From contig CALIZH010000347.1 in NCBI GenBank assembly GCA_938028585.1, forward strand, positions 1 to 15,808: DNA of 15,808 nt, in the 5' to 3' direction. The notes below the pieces were generated by a model. It was not told the origin of the DNA and made no database searches. It worked only from the letters and a program-made list of their open reading frames with translations. The DNA comes from an uncultured Actinomyces sp. (lineage in GTDB: Bacteria > Actinomycetota > Actinomycetes > Actinomycetales > Actinomycetaceae). The position numbers were made by a program, and so were the translations under genes. This document shows, piece by piece, positions 1 through 8,195 of the stretch (positions are counted from its first letter, which is position 1; every line of letters starts with the position of its first letter).

Positions 1-2
1 AG

Positions 3-1763
3 ATGCCGCGCGGCGTCGATGCGACACGCACCTCGATGCTGATCCCTGCTCGTGAACGTCTCTCCCTTGCAACCTACTTCAACGCATTCCCTGCTTCCTA
101 TTGGCAGCGTTGGACGGATGTCCGTAACATTCGTCTGACTCTCAAGCTCTCGAAGAGGGCCGTTGTTGAGGTCATGCGTTCTTCTGCGCGCGGTACTTTT
201 ACTCCCGTTGCAACTCGCGCTGGCTCTGGTGAGCTGAGCTTTGACATTCCGCTCAACCGTTTCGGTGACGGTGGTTGGATCTGGCCGGAAATCACCGCTC
301 TCAAGGAAGACGTCGAACTTGAATGGGGAACCTGGTCAGTTCCTTCTCGTGAAGGTGACCGCCACGCAAATGTGACCGTGGGTATTACCACCTACAATCT
401 TCCCGAGGACTGCTTGACTCAGGCTGAGCGCTTCCAAGCAGAACCTGAGGTTCTTGACCACATTGCCGAGATCTTGATCGTTGATCAGGGTAATAAGAAC
501 GTGAAGGACTGCGAGCGCTACCCGCGTCTGCAAGAGGAACTGGGAAGCAAGCTCCGCGTCATCGAACAGGCGAATTTGGGCGGTTCTGGTGGCTTCTCTC
601 GCGGCATGTACGAGATGCTCAAGAACCCCGATTCGGACTATGTCTTGCTGCTCGACGATGACGCTGTCATTGAACCCGAGGGGCTCCTTCGCGCCCTCGC
701 CTTCGCAGAGCACACGCTGACCCCGACGATCGTCGGCGGCCACATGTTCAATGCGAATGAGCGTACGATCTTGCACTCAATGGGTGAGACTATCGATGCT
801 CACAAGTTCTGGTGGGGAGCTGTCAACCCCGAACTCGCAACGGTTGATTTGGCTCAGCGCACGATCCGCAATGATCCTCGCTTGAACCGCCGCATCGATG
901 TTGCCTACAACGGTTGGTGGATGTGCTTGATCCCCAAGCCCGTTGTTGCTGAGATCGGTCTGTCCCTGCCCTTCTTCATCAAGTGGGACGACTCCGAATA
1001 CGGTCTGCGCGCAGCAGAACACGGATTCCCGACAGTCTCTCTTCCCGGCGCTGCCGTGTGGCACGTGCCGTGGACCGAGAAGGACGACGGTCTGGATTGG
1101 CAGGCCTACTTCCACCAGCGCAATCGTTGGGTCGCAGCGCTGCTGCACTCTCCCTACCCGCGCGGTGCATCCTTCCCGAAGACCTCGCTGGCCTCGGACG
1201 TTCGCGCGCTGCTCTCGCTGCAGTACTACAGCGCAGATCTGCGCCGCCAAGGGCTCAAGGATGTCCTGCTTGGCCCAGGTCACCTGCACCCGTCAATGCA
1301 CACTCGTGCTGCAGAGGCGCGCGCAAAGGCAAAGGAATACACCGACGCCCGCCTGATGACTGAGGCTGCAGACTTCCCTGCAGTGCACCGTAAGAGGCCC
1401 GCTCCGGTCGGCACCAAGCCGGATTCGCGTGCTCAGTTCATCTCGAAGGCAATTGCTGGTATCACCAAGCAGTTCCTGCCTGAAGGCGAACACCGTGAGG
1501 ATCGTGTTGAGGATGTTCTCTCCAGCACGGATGCTCGTTGGTGGAGGCTTGCAAACCTCAACTCTGCTCTGGTGTCGAACGCGGAAGGCTCTGGTGCGTG
1601 GCGCTACCAGCGCGATGCGAAGCACTACCGTCGGGCTTTGGCTGAGAGCATCGCGCTCCATGCTGAGCTTATTCGTCGTTGGGCCTCGCTGAGCCGTGAG
1701 TATCGGGAAGCTCTTCCCGAATTGGTTTCTGTCCAGGCTTGGGAAAAGACTTTCGGTCTGTGA
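3..1763 (+). CDS. glfT2: GlfT2-like galactofuranosyltransferase, 5' end cut off by the window
   Basis: This is a family 2 (GT-A) glycosyltransferase close to mycobacterial GlfT2, the enzyme that polymerises galactofuranose from UDP-Galf onto the lipid-linked galactan at the inner face of the membrane. The visible 586 residues align from the ATYFNAFPASYW stretch (residues 23-34) to the C-terminal end. They carry NLGGSGG (191-197), the metal-binding DDD (218-220), YNGWW (302-306), the WDD acidic catalytic pair (328-330) and AVWHVPW with the metal-ligand His at 354. GlfT2 has about 637 residues and its DDD lies about 38 residues further in, so some 40-50 N-terminal residues should lie upstream and the ATG at base 3 is probably internal. 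An N-terminal beta-sandwich (about 20-115) precedes the catalytic domain, and a helical C-terminal part follows. A strong hairpin directly after the stop ends the unit. Family assignment is very sure. The exact acceptor is inferred, because this organism may not make mycobacterial arabinogalactan. Confidence 0.93.
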   Translation: MPRGVDATRTSMLIPARERLSLATYFNAFPASYWQRWTDVRNIRLTLKLSKRAVVEVMRSSARGTFTPVATRAGSGELSFDIPLNRFGDGGWIWPEITALKEDVELEWGTWSVPSREGDRHANVTVGITTYNLPEDCLTQAERFQAEPEVLDHIAEILIVDQGNKNVKDCERYPRLQEELGSKLRVIEQANLGGSGGFSRGMYEMLKNPDSDYVLLLDDDAVIEPEGLLRALAFAEHTLTPTIVGGHMFNANERTILHSMGETIDAHKFWWGAVNPELATVDLAQRTIRNDPRLNRRIDVAYNGWWMCLIPKPVVAEIGLSLPFFIKWDDSEYGLRAAEHGFPTVSLPGAAVWHVPWTEKDDGLDWQAYFHQRNRWVAALLHSPYPRGASFPKTSLASDVRALLSLQYYSADLRRQGLKDVLLGPGHLHPSMHTRAAEARAKAKEYTDARLMTEAADFPAVHRKRPAPVGTKPDSRAQFISKAIAGITKQFLPEGEHREDRVEDVLSSTDARWWRLANLNSALVSNAEGSGAWRYQRDAKHYRRALAESIALHAELIRRWASLSREYREALPELVSVQAWEKTFGL

Positions 1764-1764
1764 G

Positions 1765-1810
1765 ATAAGGGAAGGTGCGAGCAGCTCAAACTGCTCACAC
1801 CTTCCCTTAT
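1765..1810 (+). terminator. Long hairpin terminator after glfT2
   Basis: ATAAGGGAAGGTG (1765-1777) is perfectly complementary to CACCTTCCCTTAT (1798-1810). After one C/A mismatch, GAGCAG (1779-1784) pairs with CTGCTC (1791-1796), leaving the six-base loop CTCAAA. The stem has 19 pairs and begins two bases after the glfT2 stop. There is no T tract behind it, only TTAT at the stem foot, so it is an L-shaped or stem-only terminator of the kind common in Actinobacteria. It could also protect the 3' end of the mRNA. Confidence 0.8.
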
Positions 1811-1860
1811 TCGCGCGAGTGTAAGTTCTTGATCTGTCGATCAGAGGTGGAAAGAACAAA

Positions 1861-2997
1861 ATGAGTGCTGCACAAATTGGGAAGCCGGTGACGAAACGTC
1901 ATTGGGAACTCGAACTTCTCCGCATATTTTCGATGTTCCTCATTGTTGCGACGCACTATTTCGCTTCTGATGATTCTCCCTCACGCATAGATCCAGCACT
2001 CGCCCAGTCATGGAAATCAGCACTCCACGCGGTCACAATCATGCCGGGACAAGTAGGCGTGACGATTTTCGTTCTCATCTCAGCCTACTTTTTATCGCGT
2101 AGTACGCGCAGCCCGTTCACACGAGTAGCAAAGATCTGGATTCAGACCTTCATTTATTCATGTGGATTATGGGGTGCTTACTTTGTTCTGTCGCACTTTG
2201 TGGGATCCAGTCAATATTTTGTCAATCCTCGTTCTATCCTGATGTCCGTTTTCCCGGTGACATTCGGAGCGTACTGGTTCATCAGCGCATACGTTGTGAT
2301 GGTGATTGTCGCGCCTTATATCAATATTCTTCTTGACGCGACCTCGCCTCGTCAGCACGGGGCACTGCTGTGCCTATCGCTATGGATTACCTTTATCTGG
2401 CATATTCTGAATCCCGCGAACACATGGGCTTTTACAGATGTGTCCTATCTGTGCACTCTCTATCTCATCGGGGCTTTGATTCGTCGACACGAAGATCGCT
2501 TGCCTCGCGTACGTTGGTATTTCGCGATAGCGATCATGATACTCTGCGCGCTCATTTGCATGGTTGGTACGCATACAATTGCTGTTTCTTCTTTCCTTAG
2601 GGAACAGTTGTACTACCCAGGAAATCTCTTCACAGCCGGTACAGGGGCGTCTCCGATCCTTTCCGTGATTTGTGGCGTACTTATTTTCATCATGACGCTT
2701 CAGTACATTTCAGGCCGTACGCATACTTCGACACATGAGAGAGTTTCTTCCCTTGTCCTGACGCTTTCTCCGGCAACTTTTGGCGTCTATCTTCTTCACG
2801 AGAATTTTATTTTTAAGCCCCACCTGTGGGGATTTGTTTTCTCGGTTCCCAGCCCTAGCGGTGTATGGCGACTTGCATATGCCTCTGTGAGTATCGTGCT
2901 TATTTATCTGGTGCTTTTGGCTGTATGTTTTGTCATTTTCCGGCTCGTTGTCCAGCCTTGCGAAAAGGCTTTTCTGAAAGTGCTTTCCCGGTCTTAG
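1861..2997 (+). CDS. Acyltransferase family 3 integral membrane protein
   Basis: A 378-residue polytopic protein of the acyltransferase-3 family (OafA/WecH-like), which O-acylates sugars of surface polysaccharides or glycolipids from the membrane. The first helix carries ELLRIFSMFLIVATHYF (residues 18-34). It contains the family's R-x10-H pattern as Arg21 and His32. About ten hydrophobic spans follow, for example 24-36, 65-80, 95-110, 138-155, 166-180, 196-208, 219-235 and 345-365. The length fits the family. The ATG has AGAGGTGG (1843-1850) ten bases upstream. A small palindrome (TGATC-TGTC-GATCA, 1830-1843) abuts that ribosome binding site. I see no clear promoter in the 50 bases after the glfT2 terminator. 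Hand counts of four 60-base lines gave about 46% G+C, against 63-67% in lines from glfT2 and the large glycosyltransferase, which hints at later acquisition. The substrate is unknown. Position beside glfT2 suggests decoration of a cell-wall glycan (inference). Confidence 0.85.
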   Translation: MSAAQIGKPVTKRHWELELLRIFSMFLIVATHYFASDDSPSRIDPALAQSWKSALHAVTIMPGQVGVTIFVLISAYFLSRSTRSPFTRVAKIWIQTFIYSCGLWGAYFVLSHFVGSSQYFVNPRSILMSVFPVTFGAYWFISAYVVMVIVAPYINILLDATSPRQHGALLCLSLWITFIWHILNPANTWAFTDVSYLCTLYLIGALIRRHEDRLPRVRWYFAIAIMILCALICMVGTHTIAVSSFLREQLYYPGNLFTAGTGASPILSVICGVLIFIMTLQYISGRTHTSTHERVSSLVLTLSPATFGVYLLHENFIFKPHLWGFVFSVPSPSGVWRLAYASVSIVLIYLVLLAVCFVIFRLVVQPCEKAFLKVLSRS

Positions 2998-3035
2998 AGT
3001 GTGGGGGAGCGGCATGCAACTACCTGGGATATAAG

Positions 3036-3064
3036 TTCATTTACGTATAAGAAGTAGCTATACT
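3036..3064 (+). promoter_or_regulatory. Candidate promoter of the lipoprotein gene
   Basis: TATACT (3059-3064) is a good -10 hexamer. Seventeen bases upstream is TTCATT (3036-3041), a poor -35. Transcription would begin near 3071, giving a leader of about 35 bases that contains the GGAGG ribosome binding site (3094-3098). Confidence 0.45.
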
Positions 3065-3105
3065 TCCTTCCAACACATCCATACAGTGCTGTTGGAGGTC
3101 CCATA

Positions 3106-3786
3106 ATGCGTAATCCCATCGTCAATGTATCTGCCGTCGTCCTGATCGGCCTGCTCAGCTTTTCACTGACTTCCTGCAAGACAAGCTCGGGGAACCAAAA
3201 TGCACAGGGTTCTTCGGTGGCCTCGGCAAGCGGGAATGAAACGCAGGGGAGTGCACAGAGCGAGGCTTCCCAAGGTTCTTCTCCCACGGCCTCGACGCAA
3301 AGTGCCACGGCGAGCGCCCAAGACGGGGGAGTGACCCCAACGCTCGGCATAATTCCTCAGGGCGCAAGCCGATTGGAGGATACAGGGGATGCGAAAGGAA
3401 TCTGGGTGAACTCGCCCTCTGGAAACATCCACTGCTGGTTCGCTAACGATCTGTTACAGCTGTGCATGGTTGATTCCTATCGCGAGGATAAGCCCTACGG
3501 CGAGCAAGAATTCTTCCCGGGAACGCAACCGCTTCCCAAAGACAATATTCTTTTCGCAGGACTTTCGAAGGATAAAGAAATCCCATATATTTCCGCACGT
3601 CGAGATGGTCCGCTTCCTACGAACCAGGGCGAGCGTCTGCGCACTCTGTCATATGGAGAGACCGTTTTCGCGGGCAATGACGTGTGTACCAGCACAAGCG
3701 AGGCGATGGTTTGCTGGGACATTGAAACTGGCGATGGCGCAAAGATCAATCGAGCGGGAACAGAGATCTTCCATCTCAAGAAGTAA
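3106..3786 (+). CDS. Secreted lipoprotein with a DUF6636-like C-terminal domain
   Basis: A 226-residue predicted lipoprotein. Residues 1-23 are a signal peptide ending in the lipobox LTSC, with Cys24 as the lipid-anchored residue. Residues 25-75 are a Ser/Ala/Gln-rich flexible linker of the sort that spans the cell wall. The rest is a compact extracellular domain with SPSGNIHC (103-110) and a later YGETVFAGNDVC...VCWD region (183-205). Cys110/Cys120 and Cys194/Cys203 are spaced as two likely disulfides. This resembles the DUF6636-type domain of actinobacterial exported proteins, whose function is unknown. The start is well fixed: GGAGG at 3094-3098 lies seven bases before the ATG, and the signal peptide begins directly with MRNP. 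The next gene converges on it 65 bases downstream. Lipoprotein assignment is firm; the domain name is from memory of the pattern. Confidence 0.85.
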   Translation: MRNPIVNVSAVVLIGLLSFSLTSCKTSSGNQNAQGSSVASASGNETQGSAQSEASQGSSPTASTQSATASAQDGGVTPTLGIIPQGASRLEDTGDAKGIWVNSPSGNIHCWFANDLLQLCMVDSYREDKPYGEQEFFPGTQPLPKDNILFAGLSKDKEIPYISARRDGPLPTNQGERLRTLSYGETVFAGNDVCTSTSEAMVCWDIETGDGAKINRAGTEIFHLKK

Positions 3787-3819
3787 TGGGGTTTTCACCC
3801 GCGCCTCTAACGAGCAGGT

Positions 3820-3851
3820 GAGCAGTCCCTTGCGCGCAGGACTCTGAGCTC
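3820..3851. terminator. Possible bidirectional hairpin between convergent genes
   Basis: GAGCAGTCC (3820-3828) pairs with GGACT (3839-3843) and, after a four-base bulge, GCTC (3848-3851), directly before the TIGR03089 stop codon. There is no T tract on either strand. The location between two converging genes is the main support. Confidence 0.3.
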
Positions 3852-4586
3852 CTAATCCACGACAAGGCGCACCTTTTCGCTGGCGAAGATCTCCTGAGCC
3901 TTTTCGAAGGTGTATTGGGACTTGTCGACAACCACGACGCTGTGTCCATCCATCCATAGACGCGTGAGTAGGGGAGCGCTTGGGAAGCTTTCGCTGTAGA
4001 GACCCAAGCGCGTGGGTTGTCCCTGTGCCGAGGCCTCCTTGAGAAGAGCCTCTTCGTCAGAATTGATCTGCGCGAGGTAATCCTTCATGGAAGGGGCGCT
4101 GCTCAGTGCCTCGTACTCGAATTGATCGCTTTGAGCCATGAGCTCGGACAGCGCGTCAAGGATCCCAGAGGGTAAAGAGCCTCTCCAGCGCATAGCCAGG
4201 GGAGCGGTGGAATGGGCCAGGCGCCATGCTGCAGTGCTTGCCTCGAGGGTCGCAAGCTCGTTACTGACGTGCACATCGAAGCTGAAAGTGTTACTGGATG
4301 AATGCTGGGAGAAAAGGGTGTTTTGGGTTTCCCAACCCATCAAATCCCCGCTGACCTGCCAAAATGTCGCCTGCCAGCCCGCTGGTAGCTCAATCAGAAT
4401 GCTAGAAGGGGTGTCAGTATTTCCGAACAGGTCGTTACTGAGGTCAGAAGCAAGTAAATTTGCCATTTTTGAGACCCAGCGAGAGGCGACGGGGCCTGAA
4501 ATCTCATCTCGAAAACTGTGATAGTGGGTCAAAATTGGATGATTTGCCTGCTGGGTTGTCGAGAGAAAATGTGAGATGGCTTGCAT
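3852..4586 (-). CDS. TIGR03089 family protein
   Basis: A 244-residue protein matching TIGR03089, an actinobacterial family that resembles only the N-terminal part of acyl-CoA synthetase/AMP-ligase enzymes and has no assigned reaction. Visible hallmarks are PILTHYHSF near the start, then ASRWVSKMANLLASDL, the strand-turn ILIELPAGWQATFWQVSGDLMGWE, and the C-terminal SVVVVDKSQYTFEKAQ. No AMP-binding P-loop (SGTTG-like) or C-terminal ligase lid is present, as is normal for the family. The reading frame stays open to a GTG at 4757, but the extra 57 residues are unlike the family. The ATG at 4586 puts the homologous block at the proper distance from the N terminus. No Shine-Dalgarno precedes it. 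Instead TACCCT lies six bases before the ATG, as for a leaderless transcript. In Mycobacterium a homologue sits near cell-wall sugar genes, matching the envelope setting here. Start moderately sure, family fairly sure. Confidence 0.75.
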   Translation of the reverse strand: MQAISHFLSTTQQANHPILTHYHSFRDEISGPVASRWVSKMANLLASDLSNDLFGNTDTPSSILIELPAGWQATFWQVSGDLMGWETQNTLFSQHSSSNTFSFDVHVSNELATLEASTAAWRLAHSTAPLAMRWRGSLPSGILDALSELMAQSDQFEYEALSSAPSMKDYLAQINSDEEALLKEASAQGQPTRLGLYSESFPSAPLLTRLWMDGHSVVVVDKSQYTFEKAQEIFASEKVRLVVD

Positions 4587-4592
4587 AGAAAA

Positions 4593-4598
4593 AGGGTA
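4593..4598 (-). promoter_or_regulatory. Candidate leaderless -10 of the TIGR03089 gene
   Basis: On the minus strand TACCCT (4598 down to 4593) is followed by TTTTCT and then the ATG at 4586, the TANNNT-N6-start spacing seen in leaderless actinobacterial genes. No clear -35 was found, so this is suggestive only. The divergent region 4587-4860 otherwise holds only the whiB promoter and leader. Confidence 0.35.
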
Positions 4599-4781
4599 GC
4601 GGAAAGGCTGTAAATGTGCTGTTTTTGCCCAATATTCACAGCAAGTCTCCAGCTTTATGTTCAGGTTTCCTTGAAATTCCGCGGAAAGCCCGGATTTCTG
4701 CGCTTTTGGACTTGCATAAAGTGTCAATTCGTGCACTGTTTTGAGGGTCCTTCGCACGCATTCCCTTTATCCTTAATCCGC

Positions 4782-4810
4782 TTGACAGGTGGAAACGACA
4801 CGCGTGTAAT
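4782..4810 (+). promoter_or_regulatory. Near-consensus housekeeping promoter of whiB
   Basis: TTGACA (4782-4787) is a perfect -35. After exactly 17 bases comes TGTAAT (4805-4810), five of six matching TATAAT. Transcription should start near 4817, leaving a leader of about 44 bases that carries GAGGGG (4847-4852) eight bases before the GTG start. It is the best promoter in the window and presumably drives the three-gene whiB operon. Confidence 0.75.
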
Positions 4811-4860
4811 TCTCGTATTGACCTTTTTGTTACATCTCATCACACAGAGGGGATACTATC

Positions 4861-5154
4861 GTGTGGAACATTCTGGGTGACGGCCCTATTGAGTGGTCTG
4901 ACGCCGATGTTGAAGCTCTTCCCTTCTCTGACGGTCCCCTAGCCTGGCAGCAGCACGCACTGTGCGCTCAGACCGACCCCGAAGCCTTCTTCCCTGAAAA
5001 GGGAGGCTCGACTCGCGAAGCAAAGGCCGTGTGCCAATCTTGCGAGGTTCGCCAGCAATGCCTCGAATACGCATTGGCGAATGATGAACGCTTCGGAATT
5101 TGGGGTGGCCTGTCAGAGCGCGAACGTCGTCGACTGCGCCGCTCGGCCATCTAA
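4861..5154 (+). CDS. whiB2: WhiB-family iron-sulfur transcriptional regulator (WhiB/WhmD/WhiB2 type)
   Basis: A 97-residue WhiB-like regulator that binds a [4Fe-4S] cluster and controls transcription together with the principal sigma factor. The four cluster cysteines are Cys35, Cys58, Cys61 and Cys67 (C-x22-C-x2-C-x5-C). The turn GIWGGLS (79-85) and the basic tail RERRRLRR (87-94) complete the family pattern. ALCAQTDPEAFFPEKGGSTR (33-52) and ANDERFGIWGGLSERERR (73-90) are almost identical to Streptomyces WhiB and mycobacterial WhiB2/WhmD, the class tied to septation and sporulation, so orthology is likely. The start is GTG, chosen by the GAGGGG ribosome binding site eight bases upstream and the normal N-terminal length. 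Its TAA overlaps the ATG of the next gene by one base. Seen: motifs and operon. Known: the family's role in cell division. Inferred: that it does the same here, in what is probably a non-sporulating organism. Confidence 0.96.
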   Translation: MWNILGDGPIEWSDADVEALPFSDGPLAWQQHALCAQTDPEAFFPEKGGSTREAKAVCQSCEVRQQCLEYALANDERFGIWGGLSERERRRLRRSAI

Positions 5155-8100
5155 TGGCTCGGGGCATCCCCTTTTCACGGGGGACAGTCGCAGCCATCGT
5201 CGTCGCTCGGGGAATGAGCCCCGAGCTGCGTTCACTTCTTGATGCCCTAGCCGCGCAGAGCCGCGCGGTCAATCACTTGATCGTCTGTGATGTGCGTGCC
5301 CCCCGAACTTCTCCTTTGGCCTCGGGTCAGGTCGTCATCGCTGAAGACCTCCCCGAAAATGCGCTCCTCATCTCAGTTGGGCGTGTACGCAACATCAGTG
5401 ATGCCCTCGCGAAAGCATCCAAAGATCATGCGGCCTCTCAGGTAATGACCGCGAGCGATTGGCTGTGGATCCTTCATGATGATTGTCTTCCGGCCAATAC
5501 CTGCCTGGAGGAACAGCTTGCCGCTACCGAAGCAGGAGCATCTATTGCAGCCGTCACTCCAAAGGTTTTCCGTGCGGATGGGACTCTCGCTGAAGTTGGA
5601 ATCCACGCCACTGCCTCTGGAAGGCGAGTTCCGCTCGTCCTAGATGGCGAAATCGACCAGGGGCAATACGACGGTGTCACTGATGTTCTTGCCGGTGGTA
5701 GCGCAGGTCTTCTGGTGGCCTCCTCCGTCTTTAACCAGGTCGGTGGTTTCGATCGAGCCCTCGGTCCGTACAACGAAGGACTTGAGCTTTGCTGGAGGAT
5801 TCACCGAGCAGGCCACCGCGTTGTTGCGGCCCCCAATGCTCATCTCACTCACCTGCAGGTCTCCTCACCGCAAAACCTGAGGCGCGCCTCAGCGCTACGA
5901 GCTCGACGTTCCAGTGAGTTCTATTTCGCGACTCTCATAGCAAACCCCCTGCTGCTCATTGTTCAGGCTCTGGCTTCGCTGCTCTGGATTCCCCTGAGCT
6001 GTCTTGCCTTGCTGCTCAGCGCTCGCCCGCGCGCGGCCTATGCTCGTTTCTTCGCATGGCTCGGCCTCTTTGCTCATATCCCACATATTGTGGCTGCACG
6101 GGCGCGTCATGCCCGCTGTGCCAGCCAGCCGCGTTCCTCGCTACGCCCGCTGCTCACTGGACGCTTTGATGCTTCTCGCATTCGCCGAACGCACCGTAGC
6201 GCTCACGTTATTGAGGAGCAGGCCTCGTGGAAAGATTCGCTTCTTGAACGACGGAGCAGTGACCTGACGCCTCGCGTTGTCACGAGCCTTACGCTCTTCC
6301 TGCTTTCTTTGTGGATCTACCGCTCCGATCTGGGATCGATTAATGGGGGAGCCTGGCTCAACCTTCCCGACCGATTCACTGATCTGTGGACCTACGCTTG
6401 GTCGGGCTGGTTACCTTCTGGCGATGGCTCTGCACATGCGGTGGATCCTCTTGTCCAGCTTCTCAGCGCCCTGAGCGCGCCTTTTGCGCTTTTCGGTATC
6501 GCACCGACGGTACTGCTCTACGTGTTCCTAATCCTGAGTCCAGCGTGGGCAGCGTGGAATATGGACGTCCTCAGCATGCGCCTGACATCATCGCGCGCGC
6601 TGCGAGTAGCGCTGATGTGTCTGTGGGCCTCTCTTCCCAGCGCTCTCTTTGCAATGACCAGCGGAAGACTGGCCTCCCTCGCCGTGCATGTTTTTATGCC
6701 CCTGTGGGTGGCCCTGCTCCTTTCCCTTCCGCGTGATCGACATGTCATTGTGCGTCGCGGGTGGACTTGCGCAGCAATCGTTGGGCTGATTATCACCGCC
6801 GCTTACCCGCTGCTTGGCATATGCGCACTTGTGCTTTTCTCGCGCAGCCTCAGCCGTGCCACGGCCGCTCTTCCCGGCTTACTCCTGTGCCTGCCTTTCT
6901 TTGTCGATGCAATTCTTTGGCGTGCCTGGCCCGCGCTTCTTGCCCCCGCCGAGGCCGCAGCTTCCTATCAGCGCGCCCCCTTTGGCTTGGGAGCGTGGGG
7001 TATTCCCGCAGCTTCTTCTGCCGCGTGGCTTGGCGTCTGCGCGCTCCTTCTCCTTAGCCTCTGGCTGGTAACGCTGCTGAGCATCGGGCGTTTTCTTCTT
7101 CATTCCCGAGGCTCTTCCCTCTTCCCGCTTTCTCTTCCGGCGCTCGTGGGCATCGCGCTTGTGAGCGGTATTGGAGCATTGTCTCTGTCTTACGTTCCTG
7201 TCGATTCCGCAAATAACCTGCATTTTGCTTGGGGTGGACCGCTGCTGAGCGTTCAGGCATTAGCCCTGATCTGCGCTTTATTGCTTTGTGTGAAAGACAA
7301 CGAAAAGGAAGGAAAAATTACCCGCACAGGATGGAAACTTGTTGCCTGTGTTGGGTTGATCCCACTCCTTTCAATGGCGGCATCCCCTTGGCTTGAGGTA
7401 CTACCTTCAGCGCAGTGGAGCGCGCGCTCGACCAGCGAACAGGTGCCTCTTGTTTCCCGCTACGCACAAAATTCTTCGCGCGAGGCTCGGGTTCTTGTCC
7501 TCAACGTTGGTGCCGATGGTGATCTCGATGCCAGCCTCTGGCGCGGCGCAGGCCCGCAATGGAGTGAGCACTCCAGCGTGGCCTCGTGGGTGGCTCTCCA
7601 TGACAGGATGAACAACACCAGCGATCCCGCGCGGAGCGAATTGGGGGAGACAATCGCGACTCTCGTGTCTTTCCCTGACGACTCTGCTTCCCAGCGTTTA
7701 GCGCTTCACGGTGTCGATACGATCATTGTTCACTCCGGGGGTCCCGCAGCGTCGTCTATTACACAAACGCTGGACCGTGCGCCCGGTATTGAGAAGATCG
7801 GTGAAACCGAGGCCGGGAGCGCATGGAGAGTGCGTCCAGATGGGCGAAAGCCCGCGCGCCTGTGCCTTGCTTCGGAATCTGCAGACTCCCAGTGTGAAGA
7901 GCTCGCAAGCGGTGTTATCGGTGCTCGTACACACGTGTCGGGCCCGGGGGTCCTTCGCCTCGCTGAACGGCAGAACTCGCATTGGGTTGCAACTCTCAAT
8001 GGGCAGCGCTTGAACCAAACTGAAGCAACGAATCAGTGGGGAACGGCATTTTCGCTCCCATCCGAAGGCGAGCTCGTACTGAACTACCGCTCGAACTGGG

Positions 8101-8195
8101 TTCTGGCATGGAAAACTGGGTGCGCACTTGCCGCCGCAGTGATGCTTTGTGGGCTTCTTCGAGGGAGGAAGGACGTGGTAGACGATGGTGAATAG
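5154..8195 (+). CDS. Large membrane-bound family 2 glycosyltransferase
   Basis: A 1013-residue protein. Residues 10-240 form a GT-A glycosyltransferase domain: strand TVAAIVVARG at the start, LHDDC (107-111) as the metal-binding acidic motif, GGSAGLLV (181-188), GGFD (197-200) and LELCWRIHRAGHRV (210-223). A hydrophobic pair at about 258-312 follows, then many membrane spans from about 372 to 790, an exposed region, and a last span near residue 985. It probably moves a sugar onto a lipid-linked or surface glycan, as in the conserved whiB-glycosyltransferase-DUF5719 cluster of Actinobacteria. The specific product is unknown. The frame is open further upstream inside whiB, but the ATG at 5154 shares one base with the whiB TAA (TAATG) and begins just before the first strand, so I take it as the start. 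No Shine-Dalgarno is visible, implying translational coupling. The end overlaps the next gene by 11 bases. Confidence 0.85.
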   Translation: MARGIPFSRGTVAAIVVARGMSPELRSLLDALAAQSRAVNHLIVCDVRAPRTSPLASGQVVIAEDLPENALLISVGRVRNISDALAKASKDHAASQVMTASDWLWILHDDCLPANTCLEEQLAATEAGASIAAVTPKVFRADGTLAEVGIHATASGRRVPLVLDGEIDQGQYDGVTDVLAGGSAGLLVASSVFNQVGGFDRALGPYNEGLELCWRIHRAGHRVVAAPNAHLTHLQVSSPQNLRRASALRARRSSEFYFATLIANPLLLIVQALASLLWIPLSCLALLLSARPRAAYARFFAWLGLFAHIPHIVAARARHARCASQPRSSLRPLLTGRFDASRIRRTHRSAHVIEEQASWKDSLLERRSSDLTPRVVTSLTLFLLSLWIYRSDLGSINGGAWLNLPDRFTDLWTYAWSGWLPSGDGSAHAVDPLVQLLSALSAPFALFGIAPTVLLYVFLILSPAWAAWNMDVLSMRLTSSRALRVALMCLWASLPSALFAMTSGRLASLAVHVFMPLWVALLLSLPRDRHVIVRRGWTCAAIVGLIITAAYPLLGICALVLFSRSLSRATAALPGLLLCLPFFVDAILWRAWPALLAPAEAAASYQRAPFGLGAWGIPAASSAAWLGVCALLLLSLWLVTLLSIGRFLLHSRGSSLFPLSLPALVGIALVSGIGALSLSYVPVDSANNLHFAWGGPLLSVQALALICALLLCVKDNEKEGKITRTGWKLVACVGLIPLLSMAASPWLEVLPSAQWSARSTSEQVPLVSRYAQNSSREARVLVLNVGADGDLDASLWRGAGPQWSEHSSVASWVALHDRMNNTSDPARSELGETIATLVSFPDDSASQRLALHGVDTIIVHSGGPAASSITQTLDRAPGIEKIGETEAGSAWRVRPDGRKPARLCLASESADSQCEELASGVIGARTHVSGPGVLRLAERQNSHWVATLNGQRLNQTEATNQWGTAFSLPSEGELVLNYRSNWVLAWKTGCALAAAVMLCGLLRGRKDVVDDGE

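Noticed and set aside
336..776. Long minus-strand open frame within glfT2
   Set aside because: It is the shadow of a strongly conserved plus-strand gene; its translation shows no domain and no ribosome binding site.
4587..4757. 57-residue extension of the TIGR03089 protein from a GTG start
   Set aside because: The residues do not resemble the family, and the region looks like an intergenic divergent promoter zone.
4818..4823. Second -35-like TTGACC upstream of whiB
   Set aside because: No acceptable -10 lies 16-18 bases downstream; the TTGACA-N17-TGTAAT pair is far better.
5100..5153. Upstream TTG start for the large glycosyltransferase inside whiB
   Set aside because: The residues are the whiB C terminus read in another frame; the ATG overlapping the whiB stop fits better.
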